The notes under the pieces: model-generated
Databases searched by the model: none
Seen by the model: the letters and a program-made list of their open reading frames with translations, nothing else
What the model was told of the DNA's origin: nothing
Shown: positions 15,430 to 22,358 of the stretch, one piece after another
Numbering within the stretch: the first letter of the stretch is position 1
Layout: every line of letters begins with the position of its first letter
Origin: Bacteroidales bacterium UBA2030
Lineage (GTDB): Bacteria; Bacteroidota; Bacteroidia; Bacteroidales; TTA-H9
Length of the DNA stretch: 23,246 nucleotides
Assembly: GCA_002332755.1 (NCBI GenBank)
Contig: DDBO01000073.1
Location: forward strand, 1 to 23,246
Direction of reading: 5' to 3'
Made by a program: the position numbers and the translations under genes

Positions 15430-16557
15430 TTATTGAGTCATTGTTTTGGAGATGCTATTCCATAAAAGCTCAGCACTGCGATCCCAGGAGAAGAGGCGGG
15501 CTCTTTCGAAACCCCGTCCAATGAGCGATTGGCGTAAATTTTCGTCGTAATAGAGTTGTTGCATAGCGGTTGCTATCGTTACTGGGTCGTAAGGGTTGGC
15601 CAGCAGCGCTGCGTCGCCTGCTACCTCGGGCATAGATGTAACATTCGATGTGATGACAGGAACACCACTTTGCATGGCCTCAATGATAGGGATGCCAAAT
15701 CCTTCAAAAAAAGAAACATAAGTCAGGGCAAAGGCTGAAGCTGTGAGCCGGTGAAGAGTATCATCCGAAACCCGTCCGGTAAATACCACATCCTTTTTAT
15801 ACTTCATTTTATCGAAGGAAGTTTGCAATTCGTGTGTCCACCATTGCCTGCCTCCGGCTATGAGAAGCTTATGAGAACTCCCGGTTTGGATTTTAAAAAG
15901 GTCGAAGGCGGTAAACAGGTTTATCAGGTTCTTGCGTGGATGCAACGACCCAACAAATAAAAAGTAAGGTTTTCCCTCAGAATAATTCTGCCGCGTATGC
16001 TCAATTTCATCCCGGCTGAGGGGACGAAATCCTTCGGATGCTCCGTTATAAACAACGTCTATTTTTTCGGGGTTTATGCTATACTGAAGTGATATATCTT
16101 GTCGGGAATATTCCGAAACAGTAGCAATACGTTTGGCCTTGCGAGCGAAGCGTTTAAAAAAGAAACGGTAGTAGTTTCGGGCGAAAAAAGGCAAGTCGCC
16201 GGGCCTGTGCTCAAAATTCAGGTCATGAATAACCGCCAGGGTAGGGATGTGGGCAGAGAGTGAGACATATCCATCAGGAGAGAGGAAGAGATCGGGTTTG
16301 TAGCGATGCATGATCCAGGGCAGCGAAATTTCAAACCAGATTAAAAACAAAAGCGGATGCCGGGCCTGCGGAAAGGCTACTACCGGTGTTACGTTAGGTC
16401 CGTAAATATACGTCGGATGATATTGACGGTCAAACACAAAAATGAATTCATGTTCTGGATGGTTTTTCACAATGCGGCTCAGGGTTTCGTGTGAAAACCA
16501 ACCTATGCCGTCGAGCCGGCCGGGTAAGAGCAATCGGGTATTAACTAATATACGCAA
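15430..16557 (-). CDS. Family GT4 glycosyltransferase
   Basis: A 375-residue GT-B fold glycosyltransferase of family 4. The N-terminal MRILVNTRLLLPGRLDGIGW is characteristic of a Bacteroidota subgroup. Other features are LAVIHDLNFEH (about 107-117), the hinge region YFLFVGSLHPRKN (about 198-210) and the donor-site motif EGFGIPIIEAM at 285-295, with the two Glu of the E-x7-E motif at 285 and 293. Donor and acceptor are unknown; the divergent polysaccharide cluster suggests envelope glycan synthesis. The frame is open to an ATG at 16683, but that would overlap the divergent flippase gene and its promoter. The -7 box at 16578-16585 lies inside that longer frame, so I choose the TTG at 16557, which makes the N terminus match the family. 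No signal peptide; probably cytoplasmic or peripheral at the inner membrane. Confidence 0.88.
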   Translation of the reverse strand: MRILVNTRLLLPGRLDGIGWFSHETLSRIVKNHPEHEFIFVFDRQYHPTYIYGPNVTPVVAFPQARHPLLFLIWFEISLPWIMHRYKPDLFLSPDGYVSLSAHIPTLAVIHDLNFEHRPGDLPFFARNYYRFFFKRFARKAKRIATVSEYSRQDISLQYSINPEKIDVVYNGASEGFRPLSRDEIEHTRQNYSEGKPYFLFVGSLHPRKNLINLFTAFDLFKIQTGSSHKLLIAGGRQWWTHELQTSFDKMKYKKDVVFTGRVSDDTLHRLTASAFALTYVSFFEGFGIPIIEAMQSGVPVITSNVTSMPEVAGDAALLANPYDPVTIATAMQQLYYDENLRQSLIGRGFERARLFSWDRSAELLWNSISKTMTQ

Positions 16558-16577
16558 GATTAGTTTATTGTCTGGTG

Positions 16578-16585
16578 CAAAATTA
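16578..16585 (-). promoter_or_regulatory. Putative -7 box of the glycosyltransferase-purD-upp operon
   Basis: Reads TAATTTTG on the minus strand, fitting TAnnTTTG, 20 nt upstream of the TTG start at 16557. Its position helps decide that start, because the longer ATG-initiated frame would begin upstream of the expected transcript 5' end. Confidence 0.5.
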
Positions 16586-16623
16586 ACAAAGCATTTCCAA
16601 TGGGCAGGCCAACCTTCTTTTTT

Positions 16624-16631
16624 TACCTTTG
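16624..16631 (+). promoter_or_regulatory. Putative -7 box of the flippase gene
   Basis: TACCTTTG matches TAnnTTTG and ends only 5 nt before the ATG at 16637. With initiation about 5-8 nt beyond the box, the transcript would start at or next to the start codon, giving a leaderless or nearly leaderless mRNA. It is back to back with the glycosyltransferase box 38 nt away. Confidence 0.5.
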
Positions 16632-16636
16632 CAGCG

Positions 16637-18124
16637 ATGCAGAAAAAGTTTTTAGAGAATTTAGGACTGCTGCTTTTGGCCAATCTCCTTATAAAGCCTT
16701 TCTGGATTTTAGGGATTGACCGTAATGTGCAAAATCTGGTAGGACATCAGGAGTATGGCTTTTACACGGCAGTGCTCAATTTGAGTTTCCTTTTAAATAT
16801 TTTGCTCGACTTTGGCATTACCTCATTTAATACCCGAAACATTGCCCAAAATGAGCATTTACTTTCCAAGCACTTGTCGGGTATTGTATTGCTGCGTTTT
16901 GTTCTGGCCGTTTTCTACATGATTGTTTTGTTAAGTGTAGGCGCTATTATTGGCTACGACAAACAGCAGATGAGTATTTTGGTGTTGGTTGGAATTAATC
17001 AGTTTTTACTTTCGTTTTTATTGTATCTCAGAAGCAACATCTCGGGTTTGCTCATGTTTAAAGCCGAGAGCCTTCTTTCAGTACTCGACCGGGTGGTGAT
17101 GATTATTATTATAGGCATTATGCTGGTTGTTGATTCGTTAAGGGTCAAATTCAGAATAGAATGGTTTATCTATGTTCAGACCTTGGCCTATCTTATTTCC
17201 AACGCTGTGGCTGCTGCCCTTTTGCTCAGAAAATCAAGAATCAAACGGCTTAACTGGAATCCTTTGTTTTTTTGCCTTATCCTGCGTAAAAGCCTTCCTT
17301 TTGCTTTGTTAGCAATACTCATGGCTACTTACAATCGCATCGATCCGGTGCTCATTGAGCGATTATTGCCTGAGCCTATTGGCGACCATGAAACCGGAAT
17401 TTATGCTACTGCCTTCCGCCTTCTCGATGCATTGAATATGATTCCTTACCTGTTTTCAATTCTGTTATTGCCTCTTTTTGCCTCAAAACTTAAACAAAAG
17501 GTGGATGTAGTCTCTCTGGTAAAAACCTCATTTTCCCTGTTATTTGCCTTCTCTGTTTTAGTTGCCTCCACCGCACTTATCTATTCCCGTCCGATGATGT
17601 CAATGCTTTATCCACAGGATGTATTTGAAAGTTCTTTGGATTTTATTTATCGGCTTCAAGCCTCCTCTTTTATATTTACCATTCTCATGTTTGGTTTTAT
17701 AGCCATCAGTACTACCTACGTATTCGGCACCCTATTAACGGCGAATGGCAACCTGGTTTACCTTAATCTGACAGCTGCCGCAGGGGTACTCATCAATCTA
17801 AGCCTTAATTTCTGGCTTATTCCTCATATGAGAGCTTCCGGGGCGGCCATTGCCAGTCTGACGTCTCAAACCTTTACTGCTTTGGTCCAGGTGTGGCTCG
17901 CATTACATATTTTGAAACTAAACATTGAAAAGAACTACCTGGTACGTCTCCTATTATATTTGCTTTTTATTGCACTCAGCTCTCTACTTGTTTATGGTTT
18001 GTTTAGAGATGATTTAATAATGGGCATTATCCTATTCTGGATAATCGGTGGGTTGGTGGCCATCCTGCTTAAGCTAATAAATATACAAGAATTATGGGAG
18101 ATTTTTACTTCGAAATCGGCATAA
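16637..18124 (+). CDS. Wzx-like polysaccharide flippase (MOP superfamily)
   Basis: A 495-residue, highly hydrophobic protein with about 12-14 predicted membrane helices and short charged loops, typical of the MOP/MATE-like polysaccharide transporters that flip undecaprenyl-linked repeat units across the inner membrane. The N terminus (MQKKFLENLGLLLLANLLIK, then IDRNVQNLVG) matches Bacteroidota members. Other conserved stretches are the FGITSFNTRNIAQ region (about 59-71) and a late GAAIASLTSQTF helix. The open frame extends upstream to an ATG at 16442, but that would overlap the divergent glycosyltransferase by more than 100 nt and encode an unrelated polar stretch, so I start at 16637. The next gene has its own -7 box 47 nt downstream. 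Substrate cannot be deduced from sequence. Confidence 0.88.
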   Translation: MQKKFLENLGLLLLANLLIKPFWILGIDRNVQNLVGHQEYGFYTAVLNLSFLLNILLDFGITSFNTRNIAQNEHLLSKHLSGIVLLRFVLAVFYMIVLLSVGAIIGYDKQQMSILVLVGINQFLLSFLLYLRSNISGLLMFKAESLLSVLDRVVMIIIIGIMLVVDSLRVKFRIEWFIYVQTLAYLISNAVAAALLLRKSRIKRLNWNPLFFCLILRKSLPFALLAILMATYNRIDPVLIERLLPEPIGDHETGIYATAFRLLDALNMIPYLFSILLLPLFASKLKQKVDVVSLVKTSFSLLFAFSVLVASTALIYSRPMMSMLYPQDVFESSLDFIYRLQASSFIFTILMFGFIAISTTYVFGTLLTANGNLVYLNLTAAAGVLINLSLNFWLIPHMRASGAAIASLTSQTFTALVQVWLALHILKLNIEKNYLVRLLLYLLFIALSSLLVYGLFRDDLIMGIILFWIIGGLVAILLKLINIQELWEIFTSKSA

Positions 18125-18170
18125 GGATTTTTGCATAGGGGCTTTTTTAAGCTTCATATTATTTTTTTTG

Positions 18171-18178
18171 TACTTTTG
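18171..18178 (+). promoter_or_regulatory. Putative -7 box of the first wzz-like gene
   Basis: TACTTTTG fits TAnnTTTG and lies 12 nt before the ATG at 18191 and 33 nt before the ATG at 18212. It lies downstream of the TTG at 18131 that would give the longest frame, which argues against that start. Confidence 0.48.
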
Positions 18179-18190
18179 GCCAACCGAAAA

Positions 18191-19267
18191 ATGTCTTTCA
18201 AAGCCCCATTTATGAGCCAACCCACGGAAGAAAAAGACGTATTCAACTCGGAAAGGTTATTCATTTTCCTTTCCTATTGGGGTAAACCTCTTGCCATTAT
18301 TGGCATTATAACCATGTTGGCATCTATTATTTTTTCTTCTTCCTACTTCATAAAGCCAAAGTATAAATCAACACTCATCATGTATCCGGTATCGACGAGT
18401 TCGATATCGAAGGCATTACTGAGTAATACCTATGGTTTGAAACAGGATGTATTAGAGTTTGGAGCTGAAGAACAGGCTGAGCAGATGCTGCAGATACTCA
18501 ATAGCAACCTGATTCGCGACCGTATTATTCAGAAATACGACCTGATGAACCATTATGGCATTAAACCTAATGCCAAATACAAGATTACCCGGCTTTATAA
18601 AGAATACGAGAGTAACATTACCTTCCGTCGAACGGAAAACATGGCCATTAAGGTCACAGTTCTTGACACAGACCCTCAGACGGCTGCTGATATTGCCAAC
18701 GATATTGCCGCTCTGTTCGATTCGGTGAAAACAGCCATGCAAAAAGATAGGGCACTCAAAGCCTTTAGAATTGTAGAATCCGAATATCTTCGCAAGCAGG
18801 CCGACATTAAACAAATGGAAGATTCATTGGTAAAGCTCAGGGAACTGGGCGTTTTTGACTATGAATCGCAAACAGAAATGATTAACCAGCAGCTGGCCAT
18901 CGAAATTGCAAAAGGCAATACTCGCGGAATTAAAGCATTGGAAGACAAACTGGCCATTTTGGCTAAATATGGGGGCGCTTATGTTTCTATTCGCAATCAG
19001 CTCGAGTTTGAGAAAAAGCAATTGAGCGACCTGAAGGCTCGTTACGAAGAGGCACGTGTCGATGCTTTTGAAGCACTGCCCCAGAAGTTTATTGTTACCA
19101 CAGCTTATAAAGCCGAGAAAAAATCTTATCCCATCCGATGGCTTATCGTGACCTTAGCTGTTTTTTCGGCTTTGTTCCTCTCTGTTTTAGTTATTGTTAT
19201 CCTCGAAAACTTTACACACTTTAAATTCAAAAAAAAAACTTTTCCCTCAGCAACCCATTCCCCCTGA
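18191..19267 (+). CDS. Wzz-like polysaccharide co-polymerase, first copy
   Basis: A 358-residue inner-membrane protein with the Wzz topology: TM1 at about 33-51, a large periplasmic coiled-coil-rich domain, and TM2 at about 317-340 preceded by the conserved KKSYPIRWLIV segment. The FIKPKYKSTLIMYPVS stretch after TM1 is typical of the Wzz_N domain. Wzz oligomers set the chain length of polymer made by Wzy. There is no C-terminal tyrosine kinase domain. Starts are uncertain: an in-frame TTG at 18131 is upstream of the -7 box, and ATG 18212 (351 residues) is an equal alternative to ATG 18191. Homologous to the next gene: both share EQMLQI, IRD and KK-S-PIRW elements, but this one is longer and has an extra Ser-rich segment (SISKALLSNTYG) after TM1. 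Confidence 0.88.
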   Translation: MSFKAPFMSQPTEEKDVFNSERLFIFLSYWGKPLAIIGIITMLASIIFSSSYFIKPKYKSTLIMYPVSTSSISKALLSNTYGLKQDVLEFGAEEQAEQMLQILNSNLIRDRIIQKYDLMNHYGIKPNAKYKITRLYKEYESNITFRRTENMAIKVTVLDTDPQTAADIANDIAALFDSVKTAMQKDRALKAFRIVESEYLRKQADIKQMEDSLVKLRELGVFDYESQTEMINQQLAIEIAKGNTRGIKALEDKLAILAKYGGAYVSIRNQLEFEKKQLSDLKARYEEARVDAFEALPQKFIVTTAYKAEKKSYPIRWLIVTLAVFSALFLSVLVIVILENFTHFKFKKKTFPSATHSP

Positions 19268-19359
19268 CTTTTGAAGAAAAATCAATAGCTCTATATAAAA
19301 ATTCTAAGTCCTACATTCTTAATCTAATCCCTGAACCCCTATCGCTTAACCTACAAACC

Positions 19360-20316
19360 ATGGAGAAATATTTCAGAAACTTGAATCTGCTGGAAATACT
19401 GATGAAGTGGAAGATGCACCTGGGGATAATCACCTTGGTTGCCATTGTGTTATCTTTTATTTTCACAGGCCCGGCTTTTATTAAACCCCGTTTCAAGTCG
19501 ACGGCTATACTTTATCCTTCCAATATTAAAGAATACTCGGATGAAAGTCTTACCGAGCAGATGCTCCAAATCATGCAGTCGACCGATATCCGCGATAGCC
19601 TGATCAATAAGTTTGATCTGATTGAGCATTATAAGATTGATACTACCAAAAAATATTGGAAATCAGCTTTATACTGGACATACAGCCGTAATGTAAAGAT
19701 TGGGAAAACTCCCTATGAAGCAGTCCAGATTGATGTTTATGATATTGATCCCTATGTGGCCTGCGACATGGTGAATGCCATTATTAAATACTACGACCGA
19801 AAGATAGCCAACCTACACAATACGAAATTCAACGAGGTCGTCTCCATGTATGAAAGATACCTCAACCGTAAATCCCGCGAACTGGATTCATTACAGAATC
19901 GCATGCGCTATCTGAGTACTGAATATGGACTTCTTGAATATGAATACCAGACCCAGCAGGTAATGAAAGGGGTTTTAGGCACTATTGATGGAAACGGCAG
20001 GGTAAACCGTGCGGAAGCCGAACGTCTGCGCAAAAACATGGAAATGTACGGTGGGGAAATGGTGATGCTTCAAGAACTTATCAAACAAGAGGCTGCCAAT
20101 TATGCATTGATTAAAAAAGATTACGACCGGGCATGGATGGATCATGACCGTCGATTTACCTATTCCAATATTATTAGCCATCCTCAGGTGGCCGATAAAA
20201 AATCAACCCCTATCCGTTGGGTTATTGTACTCATTTCTACGGTAAGCGCCCTTTTCCTTTCTATCCTTGTAATAGGAATTGTAGAAAACTCCCGGCCTGC
20301 AACCCCAAAATCTTAA
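19360..20316 (+). CDS. Wzz-like polysaccharide co-polymerase, second copy
   Basis: A 318-residue paralogue of the preceding gene: TM1 at about 19-38, TM2 at about 286-308, FIKPRFKSTAILYPS after TM1, TEQMLQIMQSTDIRDSLINK (about 65-84) in the periplasmic domain, a central coiled coil (about 160-250), and KKSTPIRWVIV before TM2. It lacks the Ser-rich insertion of its neighbour. The 92-nt spacer upstream shows no clear promoter box or terminator, so it probably shares the transcript of the first copy. It may form mixed or separate oligomers that set different chain lengths; this is inference. The ATG at 19360 follows AAACC without a Shine-Dalgarno and is the only good candidate. Confidence 0.88.
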   Translation: MEKYFRNLNLLEILMKWKMHLGIITLVAIVLSFIFTGPAFIKPRFKSTAILYPSNIKEYSDESLTEQMLQIMQSTDIRDSLINKFDLIEHYKIDTTKKYWKSALYWTYSRNVKIGKTPYEAVQIDVYDIDPYVACDMVNAIIKYYDRKIANLHNTKFNEVVSMYERYLNRKSRELDSLQNRMRYLSTEYGLLEYEYQTQQVMKGVLGTIDGNGRVNRAEAERLRKNMEMYGGEMVMLQELIKQEAANYALIKKDYDRAWMDHDRRFTYSNIISHPQVADKKSTPIRWVIVLISTVSALFLSILVIGIVENSRPATPKS

Positions 20317-20333
20317 TTGCGGGAATTCACTAA

Positions 20334-21803
20334 ATGACTGAAAAGGACATGAAAGCTGCCATCGAAAAATATAAGCTAAAATGGCTATACCTCGTCCTTG
20401 GATTGTTTATAATCTACAACACCTATTTAATCACAAAAGAGCTCTATTGGGCAATGGCACTGCCTGCTGCCCTAGCATTATTATTGTTGTATTTTTTTGC
20501 TTTTGATAAGATAATTCTTCTGGTAGCTTTCGTAACTCCGCTTTCCATTACACTCAAAGACTACGAGCTGAGCGCTGCTATCTCCCTCCCATCAGAAATT
20601 CTTTTGGTGGGTCTTTTAGTATTCTTTATTATCAAACTGTTCTATGAGAGGAATTTGGAGCTATCATACCTGAAACATCCTATTAGCATTGCCTTAATGG
20701 TGCACCTTTTGTGGATGTTAATTACTTCCCTTACCAGCGAACTTCCTTTGGTTTCGTTCAAGTACCTGCTTAGTCAGCTTTGGTTTATTGTTCCTATGTA
20801 TTTTATGGGGGTGTTGCTTTTCAGATACGAAGCCAATATTCGCCGATTCATTCGGGCCTATGTGTTTAGTCTCTTAATTGTAGTAATTTATACTACCATC
20901 AGGCACGCTCAGGTGGGTTTCGATGAAGACATTGGGCATTGGGTAATGGACCCCTTTTATAATGACCACACAGCTTATGGTGCTGTTACCGCACTTTTTA
21001 TTCCTGTTGTATTTGCTTTGGCCCTCGACCGAGCCCATGGCCGTTTCTGGCAGATTTTTGCCATGGTAGCCACCGCTATGCTTGTTATGGCGCTTTATCT
21101 TTCATTTAGCCGGGCCGCCTGGATTGGTCTGATTTTTAGTATTGTAGTGTTTTTACTTATCCTTTTTAAAATTCCCTTTCGCTGGGTGTTTTTTACAGGA
21201 GTAGGTATTGTAGGTTTCTTTTTTGCCTTTCAACAGCAAATACTCGATAAACTCGAAAAAAACAAACAGGACTCCTCGGCTAATTTCATTGAGCACGTGC
21301 AATCTATTTCGAATATTTCGACGGATGCTTCCAATCTTGAACGAATTAATCGTTGGCAGTCGGCCTTGAGGTTGTTCAAAGAAAGGCCGGTTTTGGGTTG
21401 GGGGCCGGGTACGTATCAATTTACCTATGCTCCTTATCAGTTATCCAAAGAAAAGACCATCATAAGCACCAATGCCGGAGACAGAGGCAATGCCCATAGC
21501 GAATATATTGGTCCATTGGCTGAAAGAGGTTTGCCAGGCACCCTGATAGTGTTGGTAATCTTTGGTTTGTCCATTTATTACGGATTTCGCGCTTATTACA
21601 AGGCAACGGAAAAGCACCATCGCCGCCTGGCCATCGGACTTATTTTAGGTTTGGTGTCGTACTACGTCCATGGGGTAATGAACAACTTCCTCGATACCGA
21701 CAAATTAAGCGTCCCGATTTGGGCTTTTTTTGCCATGATTGTATCCCTCGATCATTATTATAGTGGTAGAAAAAATATTGCGGGTAAAATCCCCCAAGAT
21801 TAA
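20334..21803 (+). CDS. O-antigen polymerase/ligase family protein (Wzy_C/WaaL-like)
   Basis: A 489-residue polytopic membrane protein with 10-12 predicted helices and one large periplasmic loop. The Wzy_C-type signature is present: YLSFSRAAWIG (the SFSRAAW part at 257-263), then the long loop with RINRWQSAL (from R337), LGWGPGTY, and NAHSEYIGPLAERGLPG (386-402), where His388 fits the conserved His of this superfamily. Members either polymerise repeat units (Wzy) or attach glycan to lipid A core (WaaL); sequence does not separate the two, but the adjacent wzz genes favour a polymerase. It starts 17 nt after the second wzz, so it is likely co-transcribed. An in-frame ATG at 20349 is a possible alternative start. 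Confidence 0.87.
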   Translation: MTEKDMKAAIEKYKLKWLYLVLGLFIIYNTYLITKELYWAMALPAALALLLLYFFAFDKIILLVAFVTPLSITLKDYELSAAISLPSEILLVGLLVFFIIKLFYERNLELSYLKHPISIALMVHLLWMLITSLTSELPLVSFKYLLSQLWFIVPMYFMGVLLFRYEANIRRFIRAYVFSLLIVVIYTTIRHAQVGFDEDIGHWVMDPFYNDHTAYGAVTALFIPVVFALALDRAHGRFWQIFAMVATAMLVMALYLSFSRAAWIGLIFSIVVFLLILFKIPFRWVFFTGVGIVGFFFAFQQQILDKLEKNKQDSSANFIEHVQSISNISTDASNLERINRWQSALRLFKERPVLGWGPGTYQFTYAPYQLSKEKTIISTNAGDRGNAHSEYIGPLAERGLPGTLIVLVIFGLSIYYGFRAYYKATEKHHRRLAIGLILGLVSYYVHGVMNNFLDTDKLSVPIWAFFAMIVSLDHYYSGRKNIAGKIPQD

Positions 21804-21809
21804 TTATGG

Positions 21810-21817
21810 TATTTTTG
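21810..21817 (+). promoter_or_regulatory. Putative -7 box of lptE
   Basis: TATTTTTG fits TAnnTTTG, starts 7 nt after the polymerase/ligase stop codon and lies 18 nt before the GTG start at 21836. No -33 match at the usual spacing. Confidence 0.42.
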
Positions 21818-21835
21818 CCCGAAAATTGATAACCC

Positions 21836-22354
21836 GTGAAGCACTTGCGGATATTCGCTTTTGGAATGGTTTTGTTGATCTTTATTTCCATTCCCTTGGG
21901 ATGCAGGATGAGCTATTCTTTCACCGGTGCATCCATTCCGGTTCAGGCTAAGACCATTTCTATTGAGTACTTCCCTAACCAGGCGCCCATCGTAGTACCC
22001 ACCCTGAGCCAGGTACTTACCGATGCTCTTCGCGACCGATTTACGACTCAAACCCCTCTAAACCTTATTCCTCGTGAGGGTGATCTTCAGATCGAAGGTG
22101 CTATCACGGGTTATTCCACTCAGCCTGTTGCAATTCAAGGTAACGAGCAAGCTGCCCTCAACCGGCTTACCATCACTGTTAGAGTAAAGTTTACCAACAA
22201 GTTTGATGAAAAAGCCAATTTTGAGCAAAATTTTTCCCGATTCGAAGATTATCCCTTTACGGCCAACCTTAATACGGTACAAGACGGTTTGATTCAGCAG
22301 ATTGTTGATGCTTTGGTAGATGATATTTTCAACAAAGCCGTTGTAAACTGGTAA
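21836..22354 (+). CDS. lptE: LPS-assembly lipoprotein LptE
   Basis: A 172-residue outer-membrane lipoprotein of the Bacteroidota LptE type, which plugs and assists the LptD beta-barrel that inserts LPS in the outer leaflet. The signal peptide ends in a lipobox-like PLGC (Cys23). The mature protein follows the family pattern: YSFTGASIP, TISIEYFPNQAP, LTDALRDRF, DLQIEGAITGY, ALNRLTITVRVKF, and the C-terminal DIFNKAVVNW. The start is GTG at 21836; the only in-frame ATG nearby (21866) would leave just 12 residues before the lipid Cys and damage the signal peptide. A -7 box 18 nt upstream suggests transcription independent of the polysaccharide genes. In many Bacteroidota a receiver-less sigma-54 activator lies next to this gene; here one is found about 20 kb away. 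Confidence 0.92.
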   Translation: MKHLRIFAFGMVLLIFISIPLGCRMSYSFTGASIPVQAKTISIEYFPNQAPIVVPTLSQVLTDALRDRFTTQTPLNLIPREGDLQIEGAITGYSTQPVAIQGNEQAALNRLTITVRVKFTNKFDEKANFEQNFSRFEDYPFTANLNTVQDGLIQQIVDALVDDIFNKAVVNW

Positions 22355-22358
22355 GACT

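Noticed and set aside
16442..16636. N-terminal extension of the flippase from ATG 16442
   Set aside because: It lies opposite the start of the glycosyltransferase, is polar and unlike the family, and precedes the -7 box at 16624-16631.
16558..16683. N-terminal extension of the glycosyltransferase from ATG 16683
   Set aside because: It overlaps the flippase start and its promoter, and family members begin at the MRILVNTRLL segment.
18131..18190. TTG start for the first wzz at 18131
   Set aside because: It lies upstream of the TACTTTTG box at 18171-18178, and the added residues are not family-like.
16637..22354. A new defence or secretion system in the plus-strand cluster
   Set aside because: Each gene fits a known envelope-polysaccharide or LPS-export family, with no nuclease, toxin or secretion component.
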